A stretch of 64,000 nt of DNA from Membranipora membranacea (Eukaryota; Bryozoa; Gymnolaemata; Cheilostomatida; Membraniporidae). The stretch lies in the NCBI GenBank assembly GCA_914767715.1, contig OU612065.1, forward strand, positions 24,924,001 to 24,988,000. The letters are read 5' to 3'. Made by a program: the position numbers and the translations under genes. The notes below the pieces were generated by a model. The model saw only the letters and a list, made by a program, of their open reading frames with translations. It did no database searches and was not told the origin of the DNA. Of the stretch, positions 1 through 11,466 are shown one piece after another. The stretch's first letter is position 1, and each line of letters opens with the position of its first letter.

Positions 1-49
1 CATCCATTATGATTTATTATAATGTCCGCTCACCTGTCTTGATTTACAG

Positions 50-3000
50 CCATTCTGTTCAGCCAAAGAGATCCATATTAATGTGTAAGCAGCCCACACT
101 AGAACGAGGAAAGAGCCTGTCAAAATGTGCTGGCAGGAAACTCAAACAGAAGTAAGTGCATCAGAGTTATGTCCCATCTAAAATAAAATCTATCAACTTC
201 AGCAACTGTGATCCTTGAGCCATAAACGAATCTAATATAAAACTGATCGATAACTGTGGTTTTGGTCCTAAATAGGAGTTCCCATATTCTTGCAGTATGA
301 AACATATAAACTTCAACAACCACTGCGATCCTTGAGCCATAAAAGAATGAAAGTTCCCCAAGATATGAAATTATGTGTATAATGAAGTTAAATGCTCCTT
401 TCTTGCAGTATGAAGCAGGCTTTGAAGGAGATGCAAGATGAGTCATTCTTTAAACACAGAACTGCTGCTTCTCAATTCCAGGTAAGCTACACAAAACATC
501 TCCAGAGTTGTAGCATGAAAAATTTACCTGCACCTACCCTCTAAGTAACAGCTAACTGTAGAAATCAAAATATAAGATCTTAATCTTATGACAAGTCACA
601 TAACCATAACTGTATACACTTTATAATAATATTAAGGGGTATCTGGGTAAAGTTTGGGGCTTCCCTCCCAAGAACGTTTTTGGAAAGCTAGTAGTCACAG
701 TCGATGTGAAAAATTGATGTGCTGTTATCTCCACCATGATATAAGGGTGGCCGGAGGGTGTCCCTCAATAGCACGATTTGATTTTGAATTCGGTTTTTTT
801 ATAGGATTCCTTAGCTGCATTGACAAAGAAACTGATGCAGAGTCAGCCACATTTTGTCCGATGCATCAAACCAAACAATTCTCAGAGTAGTAAGCTGTAC
901 CTGAGTAAACCAGTGTCTCAGCAGCTAAAGTATAGTGGTATACTCGAGACTGTTAGAATTAGACACGAGGGATTCCCTGTGCGACTACCATTTCATACAT
1001 TCCTGACAAGGTAAGAAAACTCTCTCTTAATTGATCACATACTTTGATGATAATATTGTTCACTTATGGAGGCGAAGAAACAATCATGGACTTGCAAACG
1101 CATTGAAGAGTATGTTCATTGAACTAAAGATTTAGCAAAATCTGACCGCTGTGTTGCCTACTTCTGCTGATGCATATTTGCGAAAACTGGGAAGGGCACC
1201 TGGTTATGTTCTATAATATAAATATAATATGTTTTGGGGAACATAACCATATCAGATATAAATATGCATCACATGTGACAGCTTGGATTTATATATTTAA
1301 AATGTGAAAAGAGTTTGAGATGTCATTATGTGATCTTATTATTACCTTTATAGATATAAGATCATAAGTTTTCCGATGACTGCAAACCTCGAACCAAACT
1401 CAGTGAACTGTCATACAATACTCAGACAAGCTGGACTGCATCAGTGGGAGATGGGCTCCCGGAAGGTACTGTTAATCATGGTGGAGGAAATACCATTGTT
1501 ATCTTATTCCATTTCATCAAAGAGTAACATTTTGATTCAATCACATGGTGTCATGGAATACTAAAATGACGCCATGGTACCCTGATTGTGGAGTACCATC
1601 ATTTTGATAATCTTCATTCCATGATATTGTCACAGAGTAAGGTTATATCCTTACTCAGTGATATAGTAATGCTTATTATGCAATAGGTGCTGTTGTCAAT
1701 ATCAGATTAGATGATGAAGGTTCGTAGATACTAACTGATGACTTATATCTGTCATCTAATCCAGGGTCGTGGGTCAATGTCAGCATTTGGTAATGAGATA
1801 TAAAAAGTTAGGCATGCCTGGCAGGTGTGATATGCATAACATAATAGCCCTAGATAATAGTGATGTGATGATTCATCTCTTTGTGTTTGTCATGGGAAAG
1901 GAAATGTACATTATTTTATGATTTAATTACTTTTGAAGGTCTTTCTAAAATATTGGCACCCAGAGCAGTTGTCTTTGGCCATGAATCAAAGGATAAAGCA
2001 GGTGATCACTGTACAGAAGTTGGTTCGAGGAATGCTGGGGAGGAAACAGGCTGAGCATGTTCGACAGGCTGCTATCGCTCAAAAGGATGCACTAGCTAAA
2101 TCATTCCTCATGTCCATAGCTGAGAAAAGCCTCAATATTACCAAGGACCTGAGATATTTGAATCATCATGACAAGAGCAATCACAAGAGCAAGGTATGAT
2201 AATGTGATGTGGCCTCATTTCTATGTTACATTTAACCTGTTTGACAAGCTTTGATGGTGGGGAGGGGGTTGTTCCCTTCCCCTCACCAACAAAGCTTGTC
2301 AAGACAGGCTATGTTACAATATGCCACTGAGGCACTGACCTATTTGGACTCCTCCCTTCTTGCTCATTTGTTTGTTGATTACCTTAGTGAAGAAAGTTCC
2401 CCTAGTTTTAACTGTTGAGAAAGTTCTTGGATTTACATGCCGGTGTGACAGATGACATGTGATATTAGATGCCCAAGGTTTAGGTCTCATTACGAATATT
2501 GAGAGAAATAAAACACGATGTGTGGACATGAGCATATATATTCTCAGCAAGAGAGACTTTCATTTTATCAGGTGAATTGTTCTCTAAAATTTTCAGAAAG
2601 AAGATCAGTTGCGACTGGAGAAAGAGGCGAGGGATAGAGAACAGATGGTGGATGAGAAGCGTAAAAATCTGGAGTTACTCGAGGCTGTGAAAGAAAAAAG
2701 AGCAGCTGAAGTTCGGCTCAATAAAGCAGAGGAGAAGATCAGACGGTTGGGCAACTCTTCACCTACTAATGAGAAAACAACACCCGTTAATAACTCTACT
2801 GCTGCTCATCACATTACTGAGTAAGCAAAATCAGGAAGATGAGACAAGATGTCATCAGTGCACATATAATAATGTTGATGTCTGTCAGTGTTGCCTATGA
2901 CATGCAATGAGGTGCATGTACAGGAAGTATTTTATAGTGGCAACTAGGTTTTTAACTCATCAACCCAGCGTGAAGCAAACCTTTATCAAGTCTCGAGCTG

Positions 3001-6000
3001 CCTTGGCTGGTGATAGCGCCCACACCAAGTTATGTAACCTTGAATCTCACCAAGGCTAGTTCAAAATCTAATTCAGGTCGAAATCGGCTAAAATACCTAA
3101 AAATATAAACACTCCCATTTCAAGTCCCTACTTAGTAATATCAGAGACTATAGATATAACTATAGTCTCTGGTAATATCACAAGCCTTTTATGTGCTCAT
3201 AATTCTAATAAGGTCACTGGCACTTCTAATCTCTGTGATTAAAGGTCTTCTATCATCGTTACTCCTACAACCTCTAAACAGTCTGGAGAGGCAACTGGAA
3301 CATGGCGACATAAGCATGTAAACCACAAAGAGCATGTGGCTAACCTCAGGCATAGATTGGAGACAGAAGCTGCTGCCAAGCAGACAGCAGCTCAACCAAT
3401 ACCACATGTCGTCAAGAGGATCCAAACTCCACAGCAACCCTGGTCGCCTAGAGACAGAGAGAGGGATTCAGGCGTGGTATGTATTATTTATACACATACA
3501 GGAATCAACTTGACAATTTTTTGGCGCATTAAGTCAAATATCCAACTAGGATGATAATATTTTAAGTAATTAGATTTTATTTTATAGATTTATATAGCAT
3601 TATCAGAATTATGTTTTAATTTTATCCTCATGCACACATTTTATTTCACCTTTATTTTATTGGTTTTAATGTAATAACGCTAAGAAATTTTTGCTCTGCA
3701 ATTTTATTAAGCGTTTCACAAATAAACTTTATTATTATTATTATTATTATTATCATCCGGGTCAGATGTTAAGCATTATTCAATATTATTGTCCGTTAAA
3801 TTAAAACTGCATCATAAATAATCATTTTATTAATGCAGCAATACTGAAAAAGAATCTGTACTATTTTATCTTATAATTATAGTTTTGTTTGCTTTTATCA
3901 AGGTGTGTCCATACGGAATGGGGAGAAAAATCATGACTAAGTCACCGCTACGACCAAATGAGTAAGTGAATTATATAACATTGTTTTAGGGCATGTCTAA
4001 ACATTGCGTGAGTGTGAAGTAGTGAGACAACATGCTTTAATAATGTATGCTCTGGACTTCTTAGTTTCTTTAGCTCTTTGTCATTATACAGGAGTTGTCT
4101 ACTCAAATTTGTAAAGAAGACAAGGTTGCAGTATATATTTATTGCGCGAAGACCTTATTCACTTATATATTTTTCAGGAATTTAGTCAATGGTCACAGAG
4201 AACCCATTTACGAAACTACCAATATATCTCACTATGCACGACAATCAAGCCAAGGAAAATTAAAAATTACTAAGGATGTTCATTATGATGTAAGTCTGCA
4301 CAATACATCATTAATAACCAATATTGATAACTAAGTTATGAAATCATCAATGAATCATGGAATGTTATGATGAGACAAATTGAGAATAATATCTTATACC
4401 TAGTAAACCCATGATGAGAGATAATTTGCATCTTATATAATACACATTTTCTAAAAGTTTGTGAAAAACTATGCTGAAAAAAAACCAAATTTAAACGCAT
4501 ATCATAAGACTCAGTTAGAGTTTGATTCTCATTATATGTAAGAGACTGGTTATCAAAAATATGTTGTTTCCATTTCAGGGTATTATCAGGGAGACTATAT
4601 CAAGTGATATTAAAGCACAAGACCCTAGCAACTGGGCAAAGATAATCTACATGGAAAAATCTCAAAGGTGAGACTCTTATTTAAATTTAAACCCGCGTGT
4701 TCTACAGATACACTGTGTTTATATATTGGTTGTGGTGAATTTGACATTTTGACAAATAAACAAGCCATTGAGACTTTATTCGAAGGTTAAAGTTTGAAGT
4801 TTGTTTATTGCCATTTTTGGAGATCTATCTTTACTAGGTTCACGGTATTGAAATGAATGCATATGTTTACAGATGTGCACATTTTACACTAAGCGAACCA
4901 GAAGTACGAATAGATGGTGCACACTATACATCCGATGTAAACACGCATATAGCTATCAGCTCTATAGATAATCCATTCAGAGATGAGAGAATCTGTAAGA
5001 TCCGCGAGTACATTGGAAAGGTGAGCAGGATGGTTATAAAATTTTACAACACTGTGATAAGGTGTTTTTTGTGTCAATATCATCTTATTGTGCCGATCAA
5101 TGTCATGAGGACATCAATAAGACCAAGTATCAAGGTAAAAATTTGTGTTTATAAAATGTCTATTATCGACAATAGTTGCTCTTGACAAAATTTGTTTGTG
5201 GGGGGGGGGGGGGGGGGTTCACACAAACAGATTTTGTCAAGACAGGCTACCCAATATGCTACCCTTTACCATGAAAGATGAACATTTCAAGGGTAGCATA
5301 TTGGGTAGCCTGTCTTGACAAAATTTGTTTGTGGGGGGGGGGAGGGGGGTTCACACAAACAGATTTTGTCAAGACAGGCTACCCAATATGCTACCCTTGA
5401 AATGTTCATCTTTCATGGTAAAAGTTTGAGAAGTTAACCTTTGATCACACCGCGCTGCGTTTCATGAGACATTTATTCAATGCTGCCTCTTTATAGGGTT
5501 TCACCCTGAAGGTGGATGGAGAAGGTGATATTTGGGCTAACAGAGTCGGTATTAATGAGTTGATTGTACAAGATCATCATGATCCCCAGCTAGTATGCGC
5601 TTCTGCTGAAGTTATCAAAAATAAAGGAAAACTTCTCAAAGATGTTCCTGTGAAGGTATAATATAGAATATATTCAGCCCATCTTTCAACAAATTTCTTT
5701 TGAAATATATCTTTTAGATATGATTACTGTTCAATTATGTTTGCTTGCCAAAATCGAGTGTTATGATGGTTGATATATTCGTGGTTGTCCTCTCTTGGCT
5801 ACAAAGAGCACAACTTCGGGGCCTTATGACCAATATTTCTACAACTTTGTTTCCATCAGTTATCAACATCTCATTGAGGGTTTGGCTCTAACTCAATGAA
5901 GATTATTAAATTCCAACAATTTGTTTTTTCTATAAACATTTGTGAACTATGTATCAACCATTCCCTATAATGAAGTAATAATGTAACATACTCTTTCAGA

Positions 6001-7468
6001 TTTTCGATATGAAAGAATTTCGCAGTCATGTCATATTGGAGATACACAAACACGGTTTGAGGAAATTGGATTTGTTGAAGCTCTATCCAAGGTGCTGCAT
6101 AGTGTCTGTCGCCTTTGTGAAAGCGCCCCCTGGTGATGATATGGAAACTCCGTGCTGGATGAACATTATCCACCTGGGAGCTTTGAGATTGCTACAAGAT
6201 GACAAAGGTACTTACTACTATCTGTTTCAATATTTTAGAACAAAAACAAACCAGATAATAACCGAAAAATATTTTAGTTGCTCTTTGTTTGTCTTTCTTT
6301 CTTAGTATCAACCATTTAATCAGCTGTATTCATCTGTTGAACCAGATTTATCGACCATTTAATCGTTCAATGATCGACCAGTATGGCAGATCACTAATAC
6401 TTTTCTTTATTTCTCTATTCAGTGTTGAGGGATCTTGAACGAGAGCTACAAAGTATTATGAGAGCCAACATAGACTTCTCACAGATCAGTGAGCTAGTAA
6501 GTACATGTACAATGATAACAACTGTGACCGATGTGATTATGACTACATCTTAGCTATACTATTCTCGGTTAGCATGTATATGATTGATTGATCGTATAAC
6601 TATCACAAACTATAAAAGTTGCGAGAAAAATGTTGATGGTACATTCTGCTTGGCCCCTGAAGCCAAAACTAGTCAAACAAATTTCAGAATGAATTCTGTG
6701 TGCTCGTGCACTGGCCATGACATATGTCTCGATCTATTTTGCAGCCAAGTTTTGTAACACCTAAGTACAAACCAAACTTGCAGAAGAAGAAAAAGAAAAC
6801 TCCAACCCCAACCAAAACCCCCTACAGGAAACAGGAATCATCAGCCTCCATTGTTGAGAAACCATATGGTGAGTTTAACTTTACCTTGTAGGGTAATCAC
6901 AGCTAACACAACCAGTAGAAAATTTCAGTTCGTGTCACACCGTGCAGTCTGCTTTTACTTTAGTCATGGATCGACTACCTAAGTTTGAAAATATTGATTA
7001 ATTGCCTGGCGAAAAGATTTGATCGGCATACCATAGAGCATAAAGCTGGGACACTCTTATGAAAAACTGTTCACCAAATCACTGCACATTTCTGTAGGTG
7101 TCTGCCCAATAGGCAGGAGACAGTTCATCTGGGTTTGTAAATTTTCTTCTCAACCTCTTTTTGTTCTCACCTTTTTGACAATAAGATTCTATCCCAGTTT
7201 AGTTCTGAATGGGATAATCCCATTTATTTAACTGGATACTTGTGTGGTGAGCTGGAGAAATGAATTCACTCTGCTTATATTCGGAGAATATCATAGTTAC
7301 TATTGGCTATTTTCTTCAACCAATATATCATAATCATGTTTATGTTTTATTGTTATAGTTACGCCAGATTTGATTCTTGATCAAGCTGCAAAACCTGCTG
7401 GCGACATCACATACGAGAGACGGAATTCGAGGCCATGGGCAAGGCTCAAACACGCCACACCAAGGTGA
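50..7468 (+). CDS. Myosin motor with IQ neck and C-terminal SMAD-type MH2 domain (5' partial)
   Basis: This is the C-terminal ~738 residues of an actin-based motor; the 5' exons lie outside the window. Exons: 50-82 (less sure), 409-481, 805-1010, 1354-1465, 1939-2193, 2597-2820, 3245-3476, 3903-3961, 4178-4289, 4579-4667, 4873-5020, 5497-5655, 6000-6207, 6423-6496, 6745-6868, 7359-7468. All phases join. Exon 805-1010 holds the motor signature PHFVRCIKPN and the LKYSGILETVRIR segment. Exon 1939-2193 starts with the converter end FLKYWHPEQL, closest by memory to class III myosins, followed by IQ-like helix (VQKLVRGMLGRKQ). Exon 2597-2820 is charged and helical. Exons 4579-6207 encode an MH2 domain: NWAKIIYMEKSQR, REYIGKGF, VKIFDMKEF, then VSVAFVKAP and TPCWMNIIHLGAL, which line up in order with SMAD MH2 blocks. 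The tail is Lys-rich (QKKKKKTPTPTKTPYRK) and lacks the C-terminal SSXS of receptor SMADs. The fusion is seen directly in a continuous phase-consistent exon chain; transcript proof is lacking. Confidence 0.85.
1621..1665. repeat. Short palindromic repeat family C, copy 1
   Basis: GTCACAGAGTAAGG and CCTTACTCAGTGATAT form an imperfect hairpin in a myosin intron. It shares the CAGAGTAAGG core with 24241-24287. Confidence 0.5.
2231..2310. mobile_element. Fold-back element family E, copy 1
   Basis: CCTGTTTGACAAGCTTTG and CAAAGCTTGTCAAGACAGG are terminal inverted repeats around a G-run/C-run centre. CTATGTTACA occurs on both sides (2221-2230 and 2309-2318), which may be a target-site duplication. 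Lies in a myosin intron. Confidence 0.7.
3134..3180. repeat. Short palindromic repeat, possible family C member
   Basis: AATATCAGAGACTATAG at 3138 onward pairs with CTATAGTCTCTGGTAATAT around a 6-base loop. The outer TAATATCAGAGA matches the arms of the 24241-24287 element. Confidence 0.5.
4579..6207 (+). other. MH2 domain-coding exons of the myosin gene
   Basis: Four exons (4579-4667, 4873-5020, 5497-5655, 6000-6207) encode the SMAD-like MH2 fold. Conserved landmarks occur in family order: a Trp followed by a beta strand, V/IDG, REYIGKG (SMADs have RRHIGKG), FTLKVDGEGDIWANRVG, KIFDMKEF (SMADs KIFNNQEF), an amphipathic helix, C-I-V-S-V-A-F-V-K and T-P-C-W. MH2 domains form phospho-dependent trimers in SMADs and otherwise bind partners; the role here is unknown. 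No MH1 DNA-binding domain is present anywhere in the visible gene. Confidence 0.85.
5185..5424. mobile_element. Fold-back element family E, nested double copy
   Basis: Two copies of the CTTGACAAAATTTGTTTGTG / CACAAACAGATTTTGTCAAG hairpin, each with a poly-G centre. The second is extended by further inverted sequence (ACCATGAAAGATGAACATTT, then GGGTAGCATATTGGGTAGCC), so 5265-5332 and 5353-5424 form one long hairpin of about 70 base pairs. It sits in the intron that splits the MH2 domain. Confidence 0.75.
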
Positions 7469-8177
7469 TGCTAACCCAAGAATGTTAGCTACATTCCTAG
7501 CTTAGATGGATGCATTTCAGTTTGACTGCTAATGACCAAAGTATCATGATCAAGATGTCAAATGACAAAATACTCATTATAATTTAACAAATCTCTGTCA
7601 AACTATATAGGCTACTTCATTTTTAGCCTGTCTTGACAAGCTTTGTTCGGTGGACATAGCTTGTCAAGACAGGCTTCTTCATTTTGTGCATTTCAGATGG
7701 TGGCTCTGTTGTGGTGTGCATCTAATAGAATTTACCAGACTTCCTAGGTTGTGAATTATGTCCAATTATTAACATATGACTGTCAGTCATGACACTGTTG
7801 CCAACATGATGGCGGCTAGACATCTAACACACATGGTAATGCTCATAATGCTTCCAAATTAGTCAACTTGGATTTAGTCTTCAGAATGTCTTCCATTGCT
7901 TAGAAAAAATTTCCATATATAAGTATATATATAGTAATTTAGTGTTTTGTAATGATGTCATATTTATTTCAGATTAGCATTGTTGTTAAGCTAAGATTCA
8001 TAGCAATAAAAAAAATTGTGAAAAATGAAACCCATTTAAATGCAGGAACACACATATTTAAATAACCTACATGACATTTATGTAAAAATTTACATGAATA
8101 TATATGGCACAGTGTATCTTATATTACATTGTTCAAATACTTAACCAACACCAGTAAGTGATTATTTGTTACATAAT
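7469..8177. other. Convergent 3' flanks of the myosin and RCCD1 genes
   Basis: No coding sequence seen. It holds a fold-back repeat at 7624-7676. A plus-strand AATAAA at 8005-8010 is a candidate poly(A) signal for the myosin gene. A minus-strand AATAAA (TTTATT at 7963-7968) is a candidate for the RCCD1-like gene, so the two transcripts may overlap at their ends. Confidence 0.5.
7624..7676. mobile_element. Fold-back element family E, short copy
   Basis: AGCCTGTCTTGACAAGCTTTG and AGCTTGTCAAGACAGGCT enclose a short centre. Same termini as the copies at 2231, 5185 and 49771. Confidence 0.75.
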
Positions 8178-10667
8178 TCAGAATTTCGTTCCTCTTGACA
8201 AAGATGCCATAGCAGGGAAACATGCTGGGTCTGGCGGCTCATAAAATGCTAAACTGGACCAACCTCCACATTTAATGTGACTAAATTTTGATATCATACT
8301 GTGAGTTTTAGCTGGTGTGTCTTGTATTTGTACTTCCTCTCTCATCAGCAGCTGGCCATGTCCATTCCATCCCCACATATATAAACATCCATCCGCTGCA
8401 AGAATAACACCAATGATTTTATTATGCCGAGAGGAGTAGAGGTTTTAGGTACTGGTGACTTGGCCTGATATGATGCAAGTGTGACACAGCTTAGGCAAAG
8501 CTATCATCAATACAAATATATTCTGTTGTAATAATTGAAATCCTGTTCTAATCAATTTAAATAATTTTGAAATTAAGAAGGTATAAACCGGTGCTGGGGG
8601 CTGGAACAATAAATTTTGAAAGCTCCCGTAGTGGGACTTGAAGTTAACCCACAACTCCTGCGGCACAATCACCTGGCAGTGAATAACAAGTGCGCTAACC
8701 TTGTGCGCCATCCTTAGAATGCTTAGAATTTTGACATCAGATACACACTGATCATGTGATATATTGTATGTTTATTTCTGATCGATAGAGAGTGAATTAA
8801 TTCACTTTGCATGAGTACCATCAGAAGGAATTTGGTGTGACACCCTGTGTTCAATTTTATTAATTAGGTGTGGGTAGTAGCAATACCTTACATGTACCCA
8901 CTGGGTACATGTAAGGTACTGCTACTAAATTGACTCTAGCGATCAGAGATACACATGCTAATAGTGTAATCTAGATGTCAGTGTACATCAGATCTACATG
9001 TTAGCGTACCAGTAAGAGCAGCTGAATGCCTGCTTCCACAGCTGATTTGCTCTATCACTAGATCTGCATCATCTTCAAATAGCAGCGTGGGACGGGTCAT
9101 CATACTCTGTCCGTCATGGTCACCTATTTTGTTTTCAGCTTTTTCATCCTTCATACATGGAACGCCAACCTGTCCACTTTCATTCCAACCCCAACTGTAC
9201 ACATCACCAATATCTATGATAAGAACAGACAATTTCAATCATATATCTGTGTATCAGAGGTTCAATTCTCAATACAATATTAATTCTACAACATGGGAAG
9301 GCAATATTACAGCCGTTCCTGTGATCGTAAACAATGATGACACTTGCGAGTGAAGTGCAATCTCCACATATCCCACATTCCCTGGTGTATCAAATACTTG
9401 ATTTTTATTTTAATATTAATTCTACAATATGGTGTGTTAGGTAGTATATTCTCTAAATGTGTAGCTTATCTTAGAGGCACTTGATTTGATCAATACCTTT
9501 TTAGCCTGACCTATTGTCAAGTGGATCATCTTTGGTAAAATATGTTGTTGAGTAGGAATTACTAACCACTAAGAGCTAAAGTATGCCAGCCTCCACATTC
9601 AACTGATGTTATCATAACTCCACTCAGTGCCTCAACAAGCTTCGGCTCATTCAGAGTCTCCAAATCACCGTGACCAAGCTGTGCGCGACTATTGAAAGAA
9701 AAATCAAAATAATCTCTGTTGAGGGCTATGCAAGACAGGCAGTTGAAACCCAACCCCAACTTTTTCATGAACAGCCTACCAGTTTACTGCGATTGTATTC
9801 TCTTTATCATGATGAAACAACTCCTAAATTGATAGAGAATGCCATAGTGAGGTCTGACCCTCCCTGGTCTGACCACCATATAGGGATTCAGGTCTAAATA
9901 TGCAGTGGAATGTTGTAGACATGCTCTATTGCTTACAGTAGTTAGTTTGTTTGAAGTTACCTGCCTCCTCCAAACGTGTAAACTTCACCGAGGGTTGTAA
10001 GGACAACAGTGTGCTCTTTACCGCAAGAAATCTGTTTGACTTTTCTGTTGGATAGGCTGATTCTCTCTGGGTTTGAGATGAGCTCATTGTCTTTACAGCA
10101 CAACAGTCCACCATTTTCTAAAACATGACAAATATTGAGGATATAAAAATCTTGAACAACATATTATGCTTTTAGAACCTTGTTAGAACCTAATGCATAC
10201 TCAGACATTATGTTTCAAACTATTCTTGTTTCTTTGATACATGCTCAAGGAGAGTATAGTTGGTGTTTGTGGTGGTTGTGTACATCTCATGACAGCAGGT
10301 TGGACATGATTTAGATTTATAAAAAAAACATCAGAACTGGTCATGACAAAAACATTGAAATTCCAACTTTTTACTCATTTACAAATCGAAAAAAGAGAGT
10401 GGGCTAAGCTCAATTTTGGAGAATAAAATTCAAATAACGTCAGATATGAATCGGAACCAAAACAAACTCACCAGTTTTCAAGAACAGAGATGTGTCCGAA
10501 GCAGACATCCCATTGACGACATCGCCGTCTGTTTTAACTTTTATTTTGGAGTACTGGATATCAACCGCATGATCGACATGATAACTCTTCATATCACACT
10601 TGTATATTACATTCTGATGTCGCTCAGAATATTTTTGAAGGAGCAACTCGTCATTTCTATTGGCACA
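8178..10667 (-). CDS. RCCD1: RCC1-repeat protein, RCCD1 orthologue (N-terminus not found)
   Basis: Minus-strand exons in transcript order: 10472-10667, 9961-10117, 9567-9688, 9010-9213, 8178-8395; all phases join. The protein has RCC1 beta-propeller repeats: KQISCGKEHTVVL, then GEVYTFGGGSRAQLGHGDL, then SVECGGWHTLAL, GDVYSWGWNESGQVGVP, ISCGSRHSAAL and LYMWGWNGHGQL. The order and the long loop between GQVGVP and the ISCGSRH repeat match human RCCD1. RCCD1 is known to partner the JmjC protein KDM8/JMJD5 in chromatin and mitosis. The 10472-10667 exon (about 65 residues) corresponds to the less conserved region before the clear repeats. The family usually starts with one more propeller strand (a WGF-type repeat); I could not find that exon between 10668 and 13300. 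The gene converges with the myosin gene. Confidence 0.85.
8580..8716 (-). repeat. tRNA-derived SINE
   Basis: In the last RCCD1 intron, on the minus strand, the sequence opens with GGATGGCGCACAAGG and TTAGCGCAC, which fits a degenerate tRNA head with an A box. About 40 bases on comes AACTTCAAGTCCCAC, a B-box-like segment. It continues into an unrelated body ending near 8580. This is the layout of a tRNA-derived short interspersed element rather than a functional tRNA: the cloverleaf is incomplete and the B box is degraded. Confidence 0.6.
8781..8984 (+). repeat. Dispersed repeat family A, copy 1
   Basis: This segment aligns over its full length with 52021-52194: shared blocks include GGAATTTGGTGTGAC, TACTAAATTGACT and ATAGTGTA, with a start of ATCRATAGAGAG and an end of ATGTCAGTGT. 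Copy 1 carries an extra perfect palindrome at 8887-8925 (TACCTTACATGTACCC and its complement). No coding potential. It lies in the last RCCD1 intron. Confidence 0.75.
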
Positions 10668-11400
10668 CTAGAGTAAAACAAATGGTACAGATGAGTCTAT
10701 CTAGTTGCAAAAGTAGGAGTGCTACGTGAATTTCCAATCCTAAATTATTAAGGCAAGATGTACAAGGACAGTCCAGCCCAATAAAAAACTATTCAGTGCC
10801 TCATTATCAATTATAGAATGGAATCATCTGCTGATAAACTGAAACCTGATGGGCTTACATGTGACAAAATTGACCAAAATGGTGCTAGGATAATTTACTG
10901 CGCATCACCTAATCATATACCTAGCACCAACTTCCCAGCCAGATTGGCATCGGTAAATGACTATGCTGAGTGATAGGGCTCTCGGCCTAGACCGCAGGAA
11001 TATGATTTTTCCAACAAACCACAGAGTTCATTCTCATATCAACCACAATGAGACGCCAGTCCATTAGAGCAATCATGGAAGGGAGCAATTTGTGAGGCAG
11101 ATTTTCGGCCCCCCTCTGGACTCTGCAACTGTTCCTAATGATCGCATTGCCTGTGGCTTTATGTGCTTGAAGGTGAGACATTTGGCGAGTAGCTTCATAA
11201 GGCTGGGGCTGGTGGAGTGTCTGGTTATTAGCACCATCGTTTGGTGGTTGATTAGATGTCACAACACAGAGTTTTGAACCATCAACACCAGCTAGAACAT
11301 AATATGACATAGCATCGAATCCTCAACGATCTACAAAGAAGACAATATTGTGCCTGAGAAAAAATGCAGGAAAACTAGGAAACCATGTCCGAGTGTCAAA

Positions 11401-11466
11401 CGGATGCCTATTTGGCAACCAACCCGATGCCACGTGGATATCCGGCGGTTGCCAAATAAGCATCCG
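11401..11466. repeat. Fold-back repeat
   Basis: Arms CGGATGCCTATTTGGCAACC (11401-11420) and its near-complement at 11447-11466, separated by 26 bases. Each arm contains the TTTGGCAACC/GGTTGCCAAA core. It looks like a small inverted-repeat element; no second copy was seen in the window. Confidence 0.6.

Noticed and set aside
5199-5218. G-run as a G-quadruplex regulatory site
   Set aside because: A mononucleotide run at a hairpin tip is more simply a slippage product, and its length may be an assembly artefact.
8625-8716. Functional tRNA gene
   Set aside because: The A- and B-box-like parts are degenerate and no complete acceptor stem could be paired, so it was called a SINE.
10987-11310. 107-codon open frame on the minus strand upstream of RCCD1
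   Set aside because: No splice sites or family motifs tie it to RCCD1, and its plus strand begins near a tRNA-like head, so a degenerate SINE or chance frame is more likely.
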